Shown here: positions 33,426 through 42,105 of the stretch, piece by piece | Layout of the letters: the number at the start of each line of letters is the position of its first letter | Numbering within the stretch: the first letter of the stretch is position 1 | From: Microbacterium hydrothermale | Lineage (GTDB): Bacteria; Actinomycetota; Actinomycetes; Actinomycetales; Microbacteriaceae | Length of the DNA: 64,000 bases | Direction: 5' to 3' | NCBI RefSeq assembly: GCF_004854025.1 | Contig: NZ_STGM01000001.1 | Location: 620,001-684,000, forward strand | Notes under the pieces: model-generated | The model's database searches: none | The model's input: the letters and a program-made list of their open reading frames with translations, nothing else | What the model was told of the DNA's origin: nothing | Position numbers and translations under genes: made by a program

Positions 33426-34292
33426 GTGGACGCACTGGGTCGCCGGATCATCGTCGCCGCGTTCGACGGCTGGAACGACGCCGGAGAAGCCGCGTCCGCC
33501 GCGGCGGCGCTGCTGCGCGCCGACGCGGAGTACGAGGTCGTGCACACGGTCGACCCCGAGCTCTACTTCGACTACCAGTACACGCGCCCGCAGATCGGCC
33601 TCGACGCCGAGGGGCGGCGCACCCTGACGTGGCCCGAGGCGAAACTGCTGCGGCCGATCGAGCGCTCCACCGACGCCGAGATCTGGCTGCTCGTGGGCGT
33701 GGAGCCCGCGCGCGCGTGGCAGGCGTTCGCGGCGGAGTTCATCGACGTGGCCCTGCGCGAAGACGTGACCGGTTTCGTCGCCCTCGGGTCGATGATGTCG
33801 GACGTTCCGCACACCCGCCCCATCTCGGTCTTCGCCGGCAGCGACAACGACGCGGTCCGTCAGACGCTGGGGCTCGAGCGGAGCCTGTACGAGGGGCCCG
33901 TCGGCATCCTGAGCGCGATCGGCCACGCGGCCGAGCAGGTCGGCATCCCGACCGCGAGCCTGTGGGCCAGCGTCCCGCACTACGTCGCGGGCCACACGCC
34001 CTCGCCCAAGGCCACCCTGGCGCTGCTCGAGAAGCTCGAGGGCATCACCGGCATCACCGTGCCCCACGGCGACCTCGAGGCAGAGTCGCGGCAGTGGGAG
34101 GCGTCGATCGACGCCGCCGCCGCCGACGACGAGGAGATGAGCGACTACATCCGCCAGCTCGAGCAGACCCGCGACACGTGGGACTCGCCGGAGGCGTCGG
34201 GGGATGCCATCGCCCAGGAGTTCGAGCGGTACCTGCGCCGCGGCGGCGACGGCCCCACCAAGCCCGGTCGCGACGACCCGCCGCGTCGCTAG
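33426..34292 (+). CDS. PAC2 family protein
   Basis: A 288-residue protein of the PAC2 family, named after proteasome assembly chaperone 2 but common in actinobacteria next to the proteasome region. Typical are A-F-D-G-W-N-D-A-G-E-A-A near residue 12 and W-A-S-V-P-H-Y near 180. Function in bacteria is unproven. GTG 33426 has GAGGAGG; TATCCT near 33388 may be its -10, divergent from the HAD promoter. The last 50 residues are acidic and probably flexible. Confidence 0.88.
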   Translation: MDALGRRIIVAAFDGWNDAGEAASAAAALLRADAEYEVVHTVDPELYFDYQYTRPQIGLDAEGRRTLTWPEAKLLRPIERSTDAEIWLLVGVEPARAWQAFAAEFIDVALREDVTGFVALGSMMSDVPHTRPISVFAGSDNDAVRQTLGLERSLYEGPVGILSAIGHAAEQVGIPTASLWASVPHYVAGHTPSPKATLALLEKLEGITGITVPHGDLEAESRQWEASIDAAAADDEEMSDYIRQLEQTRDTWDSPEASGDAIAQEFERYLRRGGDGPTKPGRDDPPRR

Positions 34293-34313
34293 GCGGCGCT
34301 CCGGGCCGCGCCC

Positions 34314-34400
34314 GGTCCCTCCGACGGGCTCAGGGACCTCCCCTCCGTCACGAGGGTTGCGTGTGCGCGGAACGAGGTGGCTGAGCTCGTCGAAGCCACC
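34314..34400. repeat. REP-like inverted pair of 25-base hairpins
   Basis: Hairpin 1 (34314-34338) is GGTCCCT / AGGGACC around an 11-base loop; hairpin 2 (34376-34400) is GGTGGCT / AGCCACC around an 11-base loop. The loop of 2, reverse-complemented, matches the loop of 1 at 9 of 11 positions (core CGACGNGCTC), so these are two copies of one element in opposite orientation, 37 bases apart. An extra 10-bp pairing (34352-34361 with 34400-34409) joins them. They sit between the convergent PAC2 and uppP genes. Confidence 0.7.
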
Positions 34401-34427
34401 GCAACCCTCCGCCTTCGCCCGCACACG

Positions 34428-34463
34428 ACGACGGCGCCGCCCCGAGTGGGACGGCGCCGTCGT
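34428..34463 (-). terminator. terminator after uppP
   Basis: A 12-bp perfect stem (ACGACGGCGCCG / CGGCGCCGTCGT) with a 12-base loop, just beyond the uppP stop on the minus strand. Confidence 0.65.
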
Positions 34464-34474
34464 GCCATCCGGGA

Positions 34475-35323
34475 TCAGCTGGTGATGACCGTCGACACGG
34501 CGGGGATGACCCCGGTCAGCAGCAGGACGATGATCAGCAGGCCCAGCGCGATGCGGTAGATCACGAACGGCAGGAAGCTGCCGCGCTTGAGGTACTGCAT
34601 GAGGAACGCGATCACGAGGTAGCCCACGACGAACGCGATGACGGTCGCGATGGCGGTCTCGCCGAGGTTGTACGGGCCGGTGCCCTCGTCGAAGCTCTTG
34701 TACAGCTCGAACAGACCGCTCGCGAAGACCGCGGGCACGGCGAGCAGGAACGAGTACTCCGCCGCGGCGGTGCGCTTGTAGCCGAGCGCGCGACCGAGCG
34801 TCGTCGTCGCTCCCGAGCGCGAGACGCCGGGGACGAGGGCGAGGGCCTGCGCGAAACCGTAGGCGATGCCGTGCGGGTAGGTGAGGTCGTCGAGGTCGCG
34901 ACGGCGCTTTCCGTAGTGGTCGGCGAGACCCAGCAGGATGCCGAACACGATCAGCACGATCGCGGTGATCCACAGGCTCCGGAAGTTGTCGCGGATGAGG
35001 CTCTGCAGCAGCACGCCCAGCAGCGCGATGGGGATCGTGCCGATGATGACGAGCCAGCCCATGCGGGCGTCGGGGTCGTTGCGCGGGACCTTGCCCGTGA
35101 GCGAGCCGAACCAGCGCGAGATGACGCGCCCGATCTTCTTGCGGAAGTAGATGAGCACGGCGAGCTCCGTGCCGATCTGGGTGATTGCGGTGAACGTCGC
35201 CCCGGGATCGGTCTGCGACGGGAGGAACTCGCCCACGATGCGCAGGTGCGCGCTGGAGGAGATGGGGAGGAACTCGGTGAGGCCCTGGACGAGCCCGAGG
35301 ATGATGACCTCGAAGATATGCAT
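34475..35323 (-). CDS. uppP: undecaprenyl-diphosphate phosphatase
   Basis: A 282-residue membrane enzyme (BacA/UppP family) that recycles undecaprenyl diphosphate to the monophosphate carrier used in cell-wall synthesis. Seven to eight helices are predicted. The active-site sequences [10 protein letters not shown] near residue 18 and P-G-V-S-R-S-G-A-T near 165 are both intact. ATG 35323 has GAAGGA in front and is eight bases past the M20 peptidase stop, so the two are probably one operon. Confidence 0.95.
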   Translation of the reverse strand: MHIFEVIILGLVQGLTEFLPISSSAHLRIVGEFLPSQTDPGATFTAITQIGTELAVLIYFRKKIGRVISRWFGSLTGKVPRNDPDARMGWLVIIGTIPIALLGVLLQSLIRDNFRSLWITAIVLIVFGILLGLADHYGKRRRDLDDLTYPHGIAYGFAQALALVPGVSRSGATTTLGRALGYKRTAAAEYSFLLAVPAVFASGLFELYKSFDEGTGPYNLGETAIATVIAFVVGYLVIAFLMQYLKRGSFLPFVIYRIALGLLIIVLLLTGVIPAVSTVITS

Positions 35324-35331
35324 GCGGTCCT

Positions 35332-36633
35332 TCAGTACGTCCGGAGGAGGTCGGCGAGAACACGTCGACCGAACTCGAGCGCGTCGACGGGGACGCGCTC
35401 GTCGACACCGTGGAACATCCCGGTGAAGTCGAGACCGGCGGGGAGTCGCAGCGGCGCGAATCCGTAGCCGGAGATTCCGAGGGCCGACAGCGCCTTGTTG
35501 TCGGTGCCGCCTCCCATGAGGTACGGCACGACGGGCACGCCGGGGTCATGCCGGTCCAGCTGGGCGACCATGGCGTCGACGAGGTCGCCCGAGAACGGCA
35601 CCTCGAGGCCGATGTCGCGGTGCACGATCTCGATCTCGACGTCGTCGCCCACGATGCGGCGGATGTCGGCGAGGGCGGCGTCCTCGGTGCCGGGCAGCAC
35701 GCGCACGTCGATGAGCGCCTCAGCGCGGTCGGGGATCACGTTGTGCTTGTACCCGGCGGTCAGACCGGTGGGGTTCGTCGTGGTGCGCAGCGTCGAGCGG
35801 ATGAAGCTGGATGCCGCGCCGGTGCGCAGGGCGAGCGCGTCGGGATCGCCCGCGTTGTCACCCGTGATCTCTGCCAGGCCCGCCAGCAGCTTTGTCGTCG
35901 TGTCGGTCAGCCGGATGGGCCATTCGGTGCGACCGAGGGCGTCCACGGCCGTCGCGAGCTTGGTCACCGCGTTGTCGGCGTGCAGCCCGCTGCCGTGACC
36001 CGCGCGACCGCGGGCGACGAGCTTGATCCACAGGAGGGCCTTCTCGCCGACCTGCAGCAGGTACGCGCGCCGGTCGCCGACCGCGATGGAGTAGCCGCCG
36101 ACCTCGCTGATGGCCTCGGTGGCGCCGGCGAACCACTCGGGCCGGTCCCGCACGACGCGCGCCGAGCCCTCGACGCCGCCGTTCTCCTCGTCGGCGAAGA
36201 ACGTCACGATCACGTCGCGCTCGGGCTGCTGCCCCGCGCGCAGGATGTCGGCGACGGAGGTGAGGATCATGGCATCCATGTCCTTCATGTCGACCGCTCC
36301 GCGGCCCCACAGGATGCCGTCGCGGATCTCTCCCGCGAAGGGGTCGACGCTCCAGTCCTCGGCGACGGCGGGCACGACGTCGAGGTGTCCGTGCAGGATC
36401 AGCGCCGGCTTGTCGGGGTTGCGGCCGGGCACGCGGGCGCAGACGTTCGTGCGCCGCTCGACGGGCTCGTAGTACGCGGTCTCGAGGCCGAGCCCCTCGA
36501 GGTAGGCGCCGACGTACTCGGCCGCCTCGCGTTCGCCGTTCGCGCGACCCCCGCCGTAGTTCGAGGTGTCGAAACGGATGAGGTCGGATGCGATGCTGGC
36601 GACCTCGGGGACGTCGGTTTCGAGCTCGGGCAT
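35332..36633 (-). CDS. M20/M25/M40 family metallopeptidase
   Basis: A 433-residue zinc peptidase of the ArgE/DapE/CPG2 type. H-G-H-L-D-V-V-P and G-R-G-A-V-D-M-K-D supply zinc ligands; E-E-N-G-G carries the catalytic Glu pair, and a dimerisation lid domain lies at about 205-315. It should hydrolyse a dipeptide or N-acyl amino acid in the cytoplasm. GTG 36639 gives a two-codon longer frame, but TACCGT (36646-36641) stands 7 bases before ATG 36633, so I take that ATG as a leaderless start. Likely co-transcribed with uppP. Confidence 0.9.
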   Translation of the reverse strand: MPELETDVPEVASIASDLIRFDTSNYGGGRANGEREAAEYVGAYLEGLGLETAYYEPVERRTNVCARVPGRNPDKPALILHGHLDVVPAVAEDWSVDPFAGEIRDGILWGRGAVDMKDMDAMILTSVADILRAGQQPERDVIVTFFADEENGGVEGSARVVRDRPEWFAGATEAISEVGGYSIAVGDRRAYLLQVGEKALLWIKLVARGRAGHGSGLHADNAVTKLATAVDALGRTEWPIRLTDTTTKLLAGLAEITGDNAGDPDALALRTGAASSFIRSTLRTTTNPTGLTAGYKHNVIPDRAEALIDVRVLPGTEDAALADIRRIVGDDVEIEIVHRDIGLEVPFSGDLVDAMVAQLDRHDPGVPVVPYLMGGGTDNKALSALGISGYGFAPLRLPAGLDFTGMFHGVDERVPVDALEFGRRVLADLLRTY

Positions 36634-36755
36634 GCGCACTACGGTACCGGCGGCCGAGGTGCTCCCCCGACGCGTGTCGTCGTGAGACGGGTGTTATTCC
36701 GGGGTCGGACGCGCCCGGGCGTCACCGTCGGTTCGAGGCGGGGCTTCGGGCGTGG

Positions 36756-36761
36756 TAATGT
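36756..36761 (+). promoter_or_regulatory. candidate -10 of tRNA-Leu
   Basis: TAATGT, with TTCGAG 18 bases upstream as a weak -35, lies 35 bases before the mature tRNA 5' end. Confidence 0.45.
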
Positions 36762-36796
36762 CGTTCCTCGTTGCGAAAGCAGCGAAACACCCAGAT

Positions 36797-36881
36797 GCGC
36801 GGGTGGCGGAATAGGTAGACGCGCTAGCTTGAGGTGCTAGTGCCCGTATAGGGCGTGGGGGTTCAAGTCCCCCCTCGCGCA
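36797..36881 (+). tRNA. tRNA-Leu (anticodon GAG)
   Basis: An 85-base class II tRNA. The acceptor stem GCGCGGG pairs with CTCGCGC (one G-U), and the discriminator is A at 36881. The anticodon stem CTAGC/GCTAG encloses loop TTGAGGT with anticodon GAG at 36831-36833. A long variable arm (GCCC GTAT AGGGC) and a T-stem GGGGG/CCCCC with TTCAAGT loop complete it. The 3' CCA is not encoded. A strong terminator starts four bases downstream. Confidence 0.95.
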
Positions 36882-36884
36882 CAG

Positions 36885-36924
36885 AACGAAGAAGGCCCCG
36901 GATTCATCCGGGGCCTTCTTCGTT
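36885..36924 (+). terminator. terminator of tRNA-Leu
   Basis: A perfect 19-bp stem (36885-36903 with 36906-36924) with a 2-base centre, ending TTCTTCGTTGT. One of the strongest hairpins in the window, and directly after the tRNA. Confidence 0.85.
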
Positions 36925-37102
36925 GTCTGCGGGAGCGGGAGGGCTGCGAACCCATGTGGGGTTGGGCCCACGCCGCCGGAGAGCGGCGCCGTGCACCCGA
37001 ATGCCGCATCCACCCTTCGCCGCGCGAACCGTGACGCCGCAGAAACACCGGCGTAGCATCGCGCACTTAGCGTCGAGGCGTCCCCGGCAGATCGGATCAC
37101 GC

Positions 37103-38149
37103 ATGCCCCGCTTCCACGTCCCCACCATCGACATCTCGGCCTGGGTCGGGCCCGGCTCGCCCGACGCCCGCGCCGCCGTCGTGGCGGCCGTCGACCACGC
37201 GTGTCGCACGGTCGGGTTCATGCAGGTGGTGGGTCACGGCATCCCTCAGGCGGTCATCGACGACCTGCGCAACGGTCTCGACGAGTTCTTCGCGCTCCCC
37301 CTCGACGCGAAGAAGCGCTACGTGCGTCCCGCGGCCGAGAACCGGGGGTACAGCCCGCCCAAGAGCGAGTCGCTGAGCTACAGCCTCGGCGTCGATCCGG
37401 TCACGCGGATGAACGACTTCTTCGAGGCGTTCAACGTCGGGACGTCCTGGCGCGAATACCCCGGAACGGCGGCCACGGCCGACGACTACGCCGAGAACAC
37501 GTGGCCCGACGACACCGAGCTGTTCGAGCCCGCCGTCTCGACTTACTACGGCGAGGCGCGCCGCGTGGCGCAGACCCTCACGCGCGTCTTCGCGGCGGCT
37601 CTGCGCGTGCCCGACGACTTCTTCGGCGACGTCACCGATCACTCGATCGACGTGCTGCGCATGAACAACTACGCCCTGCCGCCGGGCTCGATCGAGCTGG
37701 GCGCCGAGCTGACGGGCATGGGCGAGCACACCGACTTCGGCCTCGTGACGGTGCTGTGGGCCGACCGCGTGGCGGGGCTGCAGGTGCTGGGCCTCGACGG
37801 GTCGTGGAACGACGTGGTCCCGGCCGAGGGCGCCCTGCTGGTCAACCTCGGCGATGTCGCCGCCCGGCTCACCAACGACAAGTGGCTGTCGACGCTGCAC
37901 CGGGTCAAGCCCCCGGTGATCGACGGGTCGATCGAGCGGCGCCGATCGGCGGCGTTCTTCCACGACGGGAACGCGGATGCCGTGGTGGGTCCCCTGCCGC
38001 ACTTCGTCACGCCCGAGGCCCCCGCGGTGTACGAGCCGGTCACGGTGCGCGACCACATCGCCGCGAAGCTCGCCGGGTCGCGCGCCGGACGCAAGAACGT
38101 CGGCGCGGTCCGCGAGGCTGCGCGGGTGGCTGCGGCGGGGCGAGGCTGA
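37103..38149 (+). CDS. 2OG-Fe(II) oxygenase (isopenicillin N synthase family)
   Basis: A 348-residue dioxygenase. The N-terminal P-T-I-D-I-S and G-F-M-Q-V-V-G-H-G-I are typical of the family. Iron ligands are H and D in E-H-T-D-F-G (near residue 215) and H in L-H-R-V-K-P (near 270); the 2-oxoglutarate-binding R-x-S is in R-R-R-S-A-A-F-F. It should oxidise an unknown small molecule with O2 and 2-oxoglutarate. The frame stays open to 36923, but ATG 37103 begins exactly at the conserved N-terminus. No obvious ribosome site. Confidence 0.9.
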   Translation: MPRFHVPTIDISAWVGPGSPDARAAVVAAVDHACRTVGFMQVVGHGIPQAVIDDLRNGLDEFFALPLDAKKRYVRPAAENRGYSPPKSESLSYSLGVDPVTRMNDFFEAFNVGTSWREYPGTAATADDYAENTWPDDTELFEPAVSTYYGEARRVAQTLTRVFAAALRVPDDFFGDVTDHSIDVLRMNNYALPPGSIELGAELTGMGEHTDFGLVTVLWADRVAGLQVLGLDGSWNDVVPAEGALLVNLGDVAARLTNDKWLSTLHRVKPPVIDGSIERRRSAAFFHDGNADAVVGPLPHFVTPEAPAVYEPVTVRDHIAAKLAGSRAGRKNVGAVREAARVAAAGRG

Positions 38150-38251
38150 GGCAAGGGGTCTGCGCGGGCCGGACGCCAACGGCGCGGCGCGGAACACGGG
38201 GCGCGACGCGGCCCGCCGTCGCAGCGAACCGCGCCGCGCCGCGGCCCGGGG

Positions 38252-39331
38252 TCAGGCCGCCGACACCCCGAACAGCAGACCGAGAACGTACGTCACCGCG
38301 GCGGCGCCGAAGCCGATCGCGAGCTGGCGCAGGCCCCGCTTGAGCGGCGAGGCACCCGAGAGCAGACCCACCATCGCACCGGTGGCCAGCAGCGCGATGC
38401 CGACGAGGCCGAGGGCGAGCGCCACGGCGCCGAAGCCGCTCATGCCGAAGATCCACGGCAGCACGGGGATGATCGCGCCCGAGGCGAAGAACAGGAAGCT
38501 CGACAGGGCCGCACCCCACGCGCTGCCGACGACCTCGTGCGAGGACTCCCCCGGTGCCGCGGCGACCGGGGCCGACCCGGCCTGGGCGGCCGTGACGACC
38601 TCGCGCGCCTTCGCGAGCGCGTCGTCGGAGTCCATGCCGCGCGTGCGGTACACGAGGGCGAGCTCGTTGGCATCCAGGTCGAGGTGGGGAAGGGCGGAGT
38701 CGGCGAAGTCGCTCTCCTCGGTGGCCTCGAGCAGCTCGCGCTGCGAGCGGACGGAGACGAACTCGCCGGCGCCCATCGACAGGGCGCCCGCGAGAAGGCC
38801 CGCGATGCCGCTGAACAGCACGAAGCTCGGCGCCACGCCCGTCGCCCCGACGCCCATCACGAGCGCGAGGTTGGACACGAGGCCGTCGTTGGCGCCGAAG
38901 ACGGCGGCCCGGAAGGTTCCGGAGAGGCGCCGACGACCGCGGGCGGCGAGACCGCGCACGACCTCGTGGTGCACGCGCTCGTCCGCGGCCATCGCGGCGG
39001 TGGCGTAGGGCTCGTCGGCGTAGGGCGAGCGCGCTTCGGCGTTCTGGGCGAGGGCGAGCACGAAGATCGACCCGAACCGCCGGGCCATCCACGCCAGCAG
39101 TCGCGTGCCGATGCCGGGCGACGGCAGGCGCTTCGGCGTCTCCCCCAGCAGGTCGATCCAGTGCTGCTCGTGACGCCCCTCGGCCTCGGCGAGCTCGAGC
39201 AGGATGTCACGCTCTTCGCCCGTGCGGCGTGAGGCGAGCTCGCGGTAGACGCGGGCCTCGGCGCGTTCGTCGACGAGATAGCGCGCCCAGCGGCGGCGAT
39301 CACGGGCGGTGGGTGTGGCGAGGTTCGTCAC
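38252..39331 (-). CDS. VIT1/CCC1 transporter with ferritin-like N-terminal domain
   Basis: A 359-residue fusion. Residues about 10-135 form a four-helix ferritin/rubrerythrin-like domain rich in E-x-x-H pairs (A-E-G-R-H-E-Q-H-W; A-A-D-E-R-V-H-H-E). Residues 140-359 are a VIT1/CCC1 iron/manganese transporter with G-A-N-D-G-L-V-S-N in helix 1 and G-A-G-E-F-V-S-V in helix 2. It probably oxidises or senses iron and exports it from the cytoplasm. GTG 39331 has AAGGAG; TACGGT about 24 bases upstream may be its -10. Confidence 0.9.
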   Translation of the reverse strand: MTNLATPTARDRRRWARYLVDERAEARVYRELASRRTGEERDILLELAEAEGRHEQHWIDLLGETPKRLPSPGIGTRLLAWMARRFGSIFVLALAQNAEARSPYADEPYATAAMAADERVHHEVVRGLAARGRRRLSGTFRAAVFGANDGLVSNLALVMGVGATGVAPSFVLFSGIAGLLAGALSMGAGEFVSVRSQRELLEATEESDFADSALPHLDLDANELALVYRTRGMDSDDALAKAREVVTAAQAGSAPVAAAPGESSHEVVGSAWGAALSSFLFFASGAIIPVLPWIFGMSGFGAVALALGLVGIALLATGAMVGLLSGASPLKRGLRQLAIGFGAAAVTYVLGLLFGVSAA

Positions 39332-39668
39332 GGGTCTCCTTCGGGTCGTCCCCCACCGTAATGAGGGCCCTCGCCTCCCCCGGGCGCGTCGACCGATACT
39401 GACAGCATTTCGGCCCTCCGAAGCCCGGAACGACGCGGATGCCGAGGGGCGGATGCCAGCATTTCGGGGCCGCGAAACCGAGGTCGCGGCCGCCCTCCGC
39501 CGGCGGTCGCGCGGGCCACCCGGCGGCGTCCGGGGCGCGAGACTGCGCGCGGCCGACGAGACGGTTGCAGCGTGACGCCGGGTTGTCAGCGCGATGCAGT
39601 CTCAAAGTGTGGAACGGCCGAGCACGGGACGGCGCGGGACGCGCGCGCCGGGCGGCAGCCCCCGTGGG
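39332..39668. other. intergenic region with CAGCATTTCGG direct repeats
   Basis: A 337-base gap upstream of the VIT gene and downstream of the helicase (both minus strand). It holds CAGCATTTCGG twice (39403-39413 and 39457-39467, 54 bases apart), each beginning a small hairpin. No coding frame with convincing codon use is seen; short frames here are Arg/Pro-rich shadows. Confidence 0.5.
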
Positions 39669-41837
39669 TCAGGAGCGCACGCGCTTGCGCAGCAGGTCGA
39701 TGCGCGCCTGCAGCTGGGCGACCGTGGCGTGCGAGACGGCGGGGCCCCCGCACAGCCGGCGCAGTTCGGCGTGCACGAGTCCGTGCGGTTCGCCGGTCTG
39801 GCGGGCGTACAGCCCCACCATCGTGTTGAGCAGTTGGCGCTGCTCCTTGAGCGTGCGGTGCAGGGGGCCGGGCAGCCCGCCCTCGTCGACCGACGGCGGC
39901 TCGACGCCGTTCTCCTTCTCGTGCGCCTCCCGCGTCGAGCGGTGACGCGATTGCCGCGTCGCCCGCGACATGAGCACCTCGTGCACCTGCTCGGGCTCGA
40001 GAAGGCCCGGGATGCCGAGGAACTCCTCCTCCTCGATGGTTCCCGGAACAGCGAGCTGACCGAACTCCTGCCCGTCGAACATCACGCGGTCGAAGTGCGC
40101 GAGAGAGCCCAGCGCCTGGTACTCGAACTCCTGCTCGAGCGCGTCGGAGGCTTTGTCCTCGCGCTCGGCGGCATCCATCATGTCTTCTTCGGCGTTCCAC
40201 TGGTCGTCCGCGTCGCTGTCGCGGTCGAGCGCGTGCTCGCGTTGCGCCTCCATCTCGCCGGCGAGGGCGAGCAGCTGCGGCACGTTCGGCAGGAACACGC
40301 TCGCCGTCTCACCCCGGCGCCGGGCGCGCACGAAACGACCGATGGCCTGCGCGAAGAACAGCGGGGTGGAGGCGCTCGTGGCGTACACGCCGACGGCGAG
40401 ACGCGGAACGTCGACGCCCTCCGACACCATGCGCACGGCCACCATCCAGCGGGTCGTGCCCTTCGAGAACGTCTCGATGCGGCCCGAGGCCTCCGCTTCG
40501 TCGGAGAGGACGACGGTGACCTTCTCTCCGCTGATGTCCTCGAGGATGGCGGCGTAGGCGCGTGCGGCGGTCTGGTCGGTCGCGATGACCAGGCCCCCGG
40601 CATCCGGGACCGTCTCGCGAACCTCGGTGAGGCGACGGTCGGCGGAGCGGAGGACCGCGGGGATCCAGTCGCCGTTCGGGTCGAGCGCGGTGCGCCAGGC
40701 CTGCGAGGTGATGTCCTTGGTGTTGTCCTGACCGAGCTGGGCCTCCATCTCCTCCCCGGCCTTCGTGCGCCAGCGCATCTGCCCGGCGTAGACGAGGAAG
40801 AAGACGGGCCGGACGACGCCGTCTTCGAGGGCGCGCTTGTAGCCGTAGGCGTAGTCCGTGCGCGAGAGGCGGATGCCCTTGGAGTTGGGGTGGTACTCCA
40901 CGAACGGGATGGGCGCGGTGTCGCTGCGGAACGGCGTCCCCGACAGCAGCAGGCGCCGGGTCGCGCGGTTGTACGCCTCGCGCAGGGCGTCGCCCCAGCT
41001 GAGCGCGTCGCCGCCGTGGTGCACCTCGTCGAGGATGACGAGGGTCCTGGCATCCATCGTCAACCGCTGATGCACCTCGGCCTTGACCGCGACCTGCGCG
41101 TACGTGACGGCGACGCCGTGGTACTGCCGGGACGGGGTGGCGTGCCGGTTGGAGAAGTACGGATCGAGACGGATGCCGACGCGCGCGGCCGCCTCGGCCC
41201 ACTGGGTCTTGAGGTGCTCGGTGGGGGCGACCACGACGATGCGGTCGACGACGCGACGACGCATGAGCTCGGAGGCGAGGCGGAGGGCGAAGGTCGTCTT
41301 ACCGGCGCCGGGGGTGGCCGCGGCGAGGAAGTCGCGCGGGCCCTTGCCGACGCCGTCGGGTCCGTCGGAGCCGAAGTACTGATCGAGCGCCTCGGCCTGC
41401 CACGCGCGCAGGCGCTGCGCGGTTCCCCACGGCGCGCGCTGCGGGAACGACGGGGAGAGGTGCTCGGCGGCGAAGGAGCCGAAGTGCGGCTCGGTCCCGT
41501 CGAGGGCGCCGTCGAACGCCGGGTCGGGGATCGCCCCCGGGGCGGGTGCGTCGGCGACCGGGGCGGTGGCGTGAGACGGGTCGAGGGGGGTGGACGGAGG
41601 GGCGACGGATGCCGCGGCCTCGGGCTCCGCGCGCGGGGTGGGGACCGGGCCGGGAGCGGCGACGGGGCCGGGGCTCGCGACCGGACCGGGGCTGGCGACC
41701 GGACCGGGACTCGCTATCGGCCCGGGACTCGCGACCGGACCGGGGCTCGCGACCGGACCGGGACTCGCGATGCGCGGCGTGGCCGTCGCGGCATCCGCCT
41801 GCGGGGGGTTCGAGGTGCGGGCTTCTTCTTCCAGCAT
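39669..41837 (-). CDS. DEAD/DEAH-box helicase with PGP-repeat N-terminus
   Basis: A 722-residue superfamily II helicase. The first 105 residues are low complexity with seven P-G-P hexapeptides of the A-S-P-G-P-V type. Then Walker A A-T-P-G-A-G-K-T (near 150), D-E-V-H-H (motif II), L-S-G-T-P-F (III) and Q-A-I-G-R-F-V-R-A-R-R (VI). The C-terminal 200 residues are acidic then basic helical. Nucleic-acid remodelling is expected; the specific role is unknown. ATG 41837 has GGAGG; TATCGT about 30 bases upstream is a likely -10. Confidence 0.9.
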   Translation of the reverse strand: MLEEEARTSNPPQADAATATPRIASPGPVASPGPVASPGPIASPGPVASPGPVASPGPVAAPGPVPTPRAEPEAAASVAPPSTPLDPSHATAPVADAPAPGAIPDPAFDGALDGTEPHFGSFAAEHLSPSFPQRAPWGTAQRLRAWQAEALDQYFGSDGPDGVGKGPRDFLAAATPGAGKTTFALRLASELMRRRVVDRIVVVAPTEHLKTQWAEAAARVGIRLDPYFSNRHATPSRQYHGVAVTYAQVAVKAEVHQRLTMDARTLVILDEVHHGGDALSWGDALREAYNRATRRLLLSGTPFRSDTAPIPFVEYHPNSKGIRLSRTDYAYGYKRALEDGVVRPVFFLVYAGQMRWRTKAGEEMEAQLGQDNTKDITSQAWRTALDPNGDWIPAVLRSADRRLTEVRETVPDAGGLVIATDQTAARAYAAILEDISGEKVTVVLSDEAEASGRIETFSKGTTRWMVAVRMVSEGVDVPRLAVGVYATSASTPLFFAQAIGRFVRARRRGETASVFLPNVPQLLALAGEMEAQREHALDRDSDADDQWNAEEDMMDAAEREDKASDALEQEFEYQALGSLAHFDRVMFDGQEFGQLAVPGTIEEEEFLGIPGLLEPEQVHEVLMSRATRQSRHRSTREAHEKENGVEPPSVDEGGLPGPLHRTLKEQRQLLNTMVGLYARQTGEPHGLVHAELRRLCGGPAVSHATVAQLQARIDLLRKRVRS
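41644..41769. repeat. seven 18-base tandem repeats in helicase gene
   Basis: Seven in-frame 18-base units (consensus ACCGGACCGGGACTCGCG) encode six-residue A-S-P-G-P-V repeats. Unit-to-unit differences are mostly synonymous or conservative, suggesting selection on the peptide or recent slippage. Confidence 0.85.
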
Positions 41838-41943
41838 CGAACCTCCATCCCTCGCGAGCGCGAACATCAACGATAGGCGAACGCGGAGTCCGCCACGCCC
41901 GGGTTGGGGATGGATCGCCCTCCCACCGGGCATAAACGCGATT

Positions 41944-41982
41944 CGTGCCGAGAAACGCGGCGACGCGGCATTTCTCGGCACG
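41944..41982. repeat. intergenic palindrome, 12-bp arms
   Basis: Perfect arms CGTGCCGAGAAA (41944-41955) and TTTCTCGGCACG (41971-41982) with a 15-base spacer containing a direct ACGCGGC repeat. It sits in the 268-base divergent gap between helicase and GDSL hydrolase, so it may be an operator. Confidence 0.6.
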
Positions 41983-42105
41983 GACGGCGTTCATCGGGGC
42001 GTTGAGGTGGGGATTGCCGCGACCGGCGCCGCGCGGGAGCAGGCCGTCCGGCATCCCCCCTCGCCATGTCGGAGGCCCGGGGTAGCGTGGGGGACGGAGG
42101 TTTCG

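Noticed and set aside
32589..35549. Very long minus-strand frame extending trmI to 1326 codons
   Set aside because: It runs through HAD, PAC2 and uppP genes with shadow composition; high GC removes stop codons from the wrong frames.
36797..36881. tRNA-Leu as a possible integration (att) site
   Set aside because: No integrase, no direct repeat of the tRNA 3' end and no foreign-looking DNA follow it in the window.
39594..41876. 760-codon plus-strand frame opposite the helicase
   Set aside because: Antisense shadow with no domain; the minus strand carries all helicase motifs.
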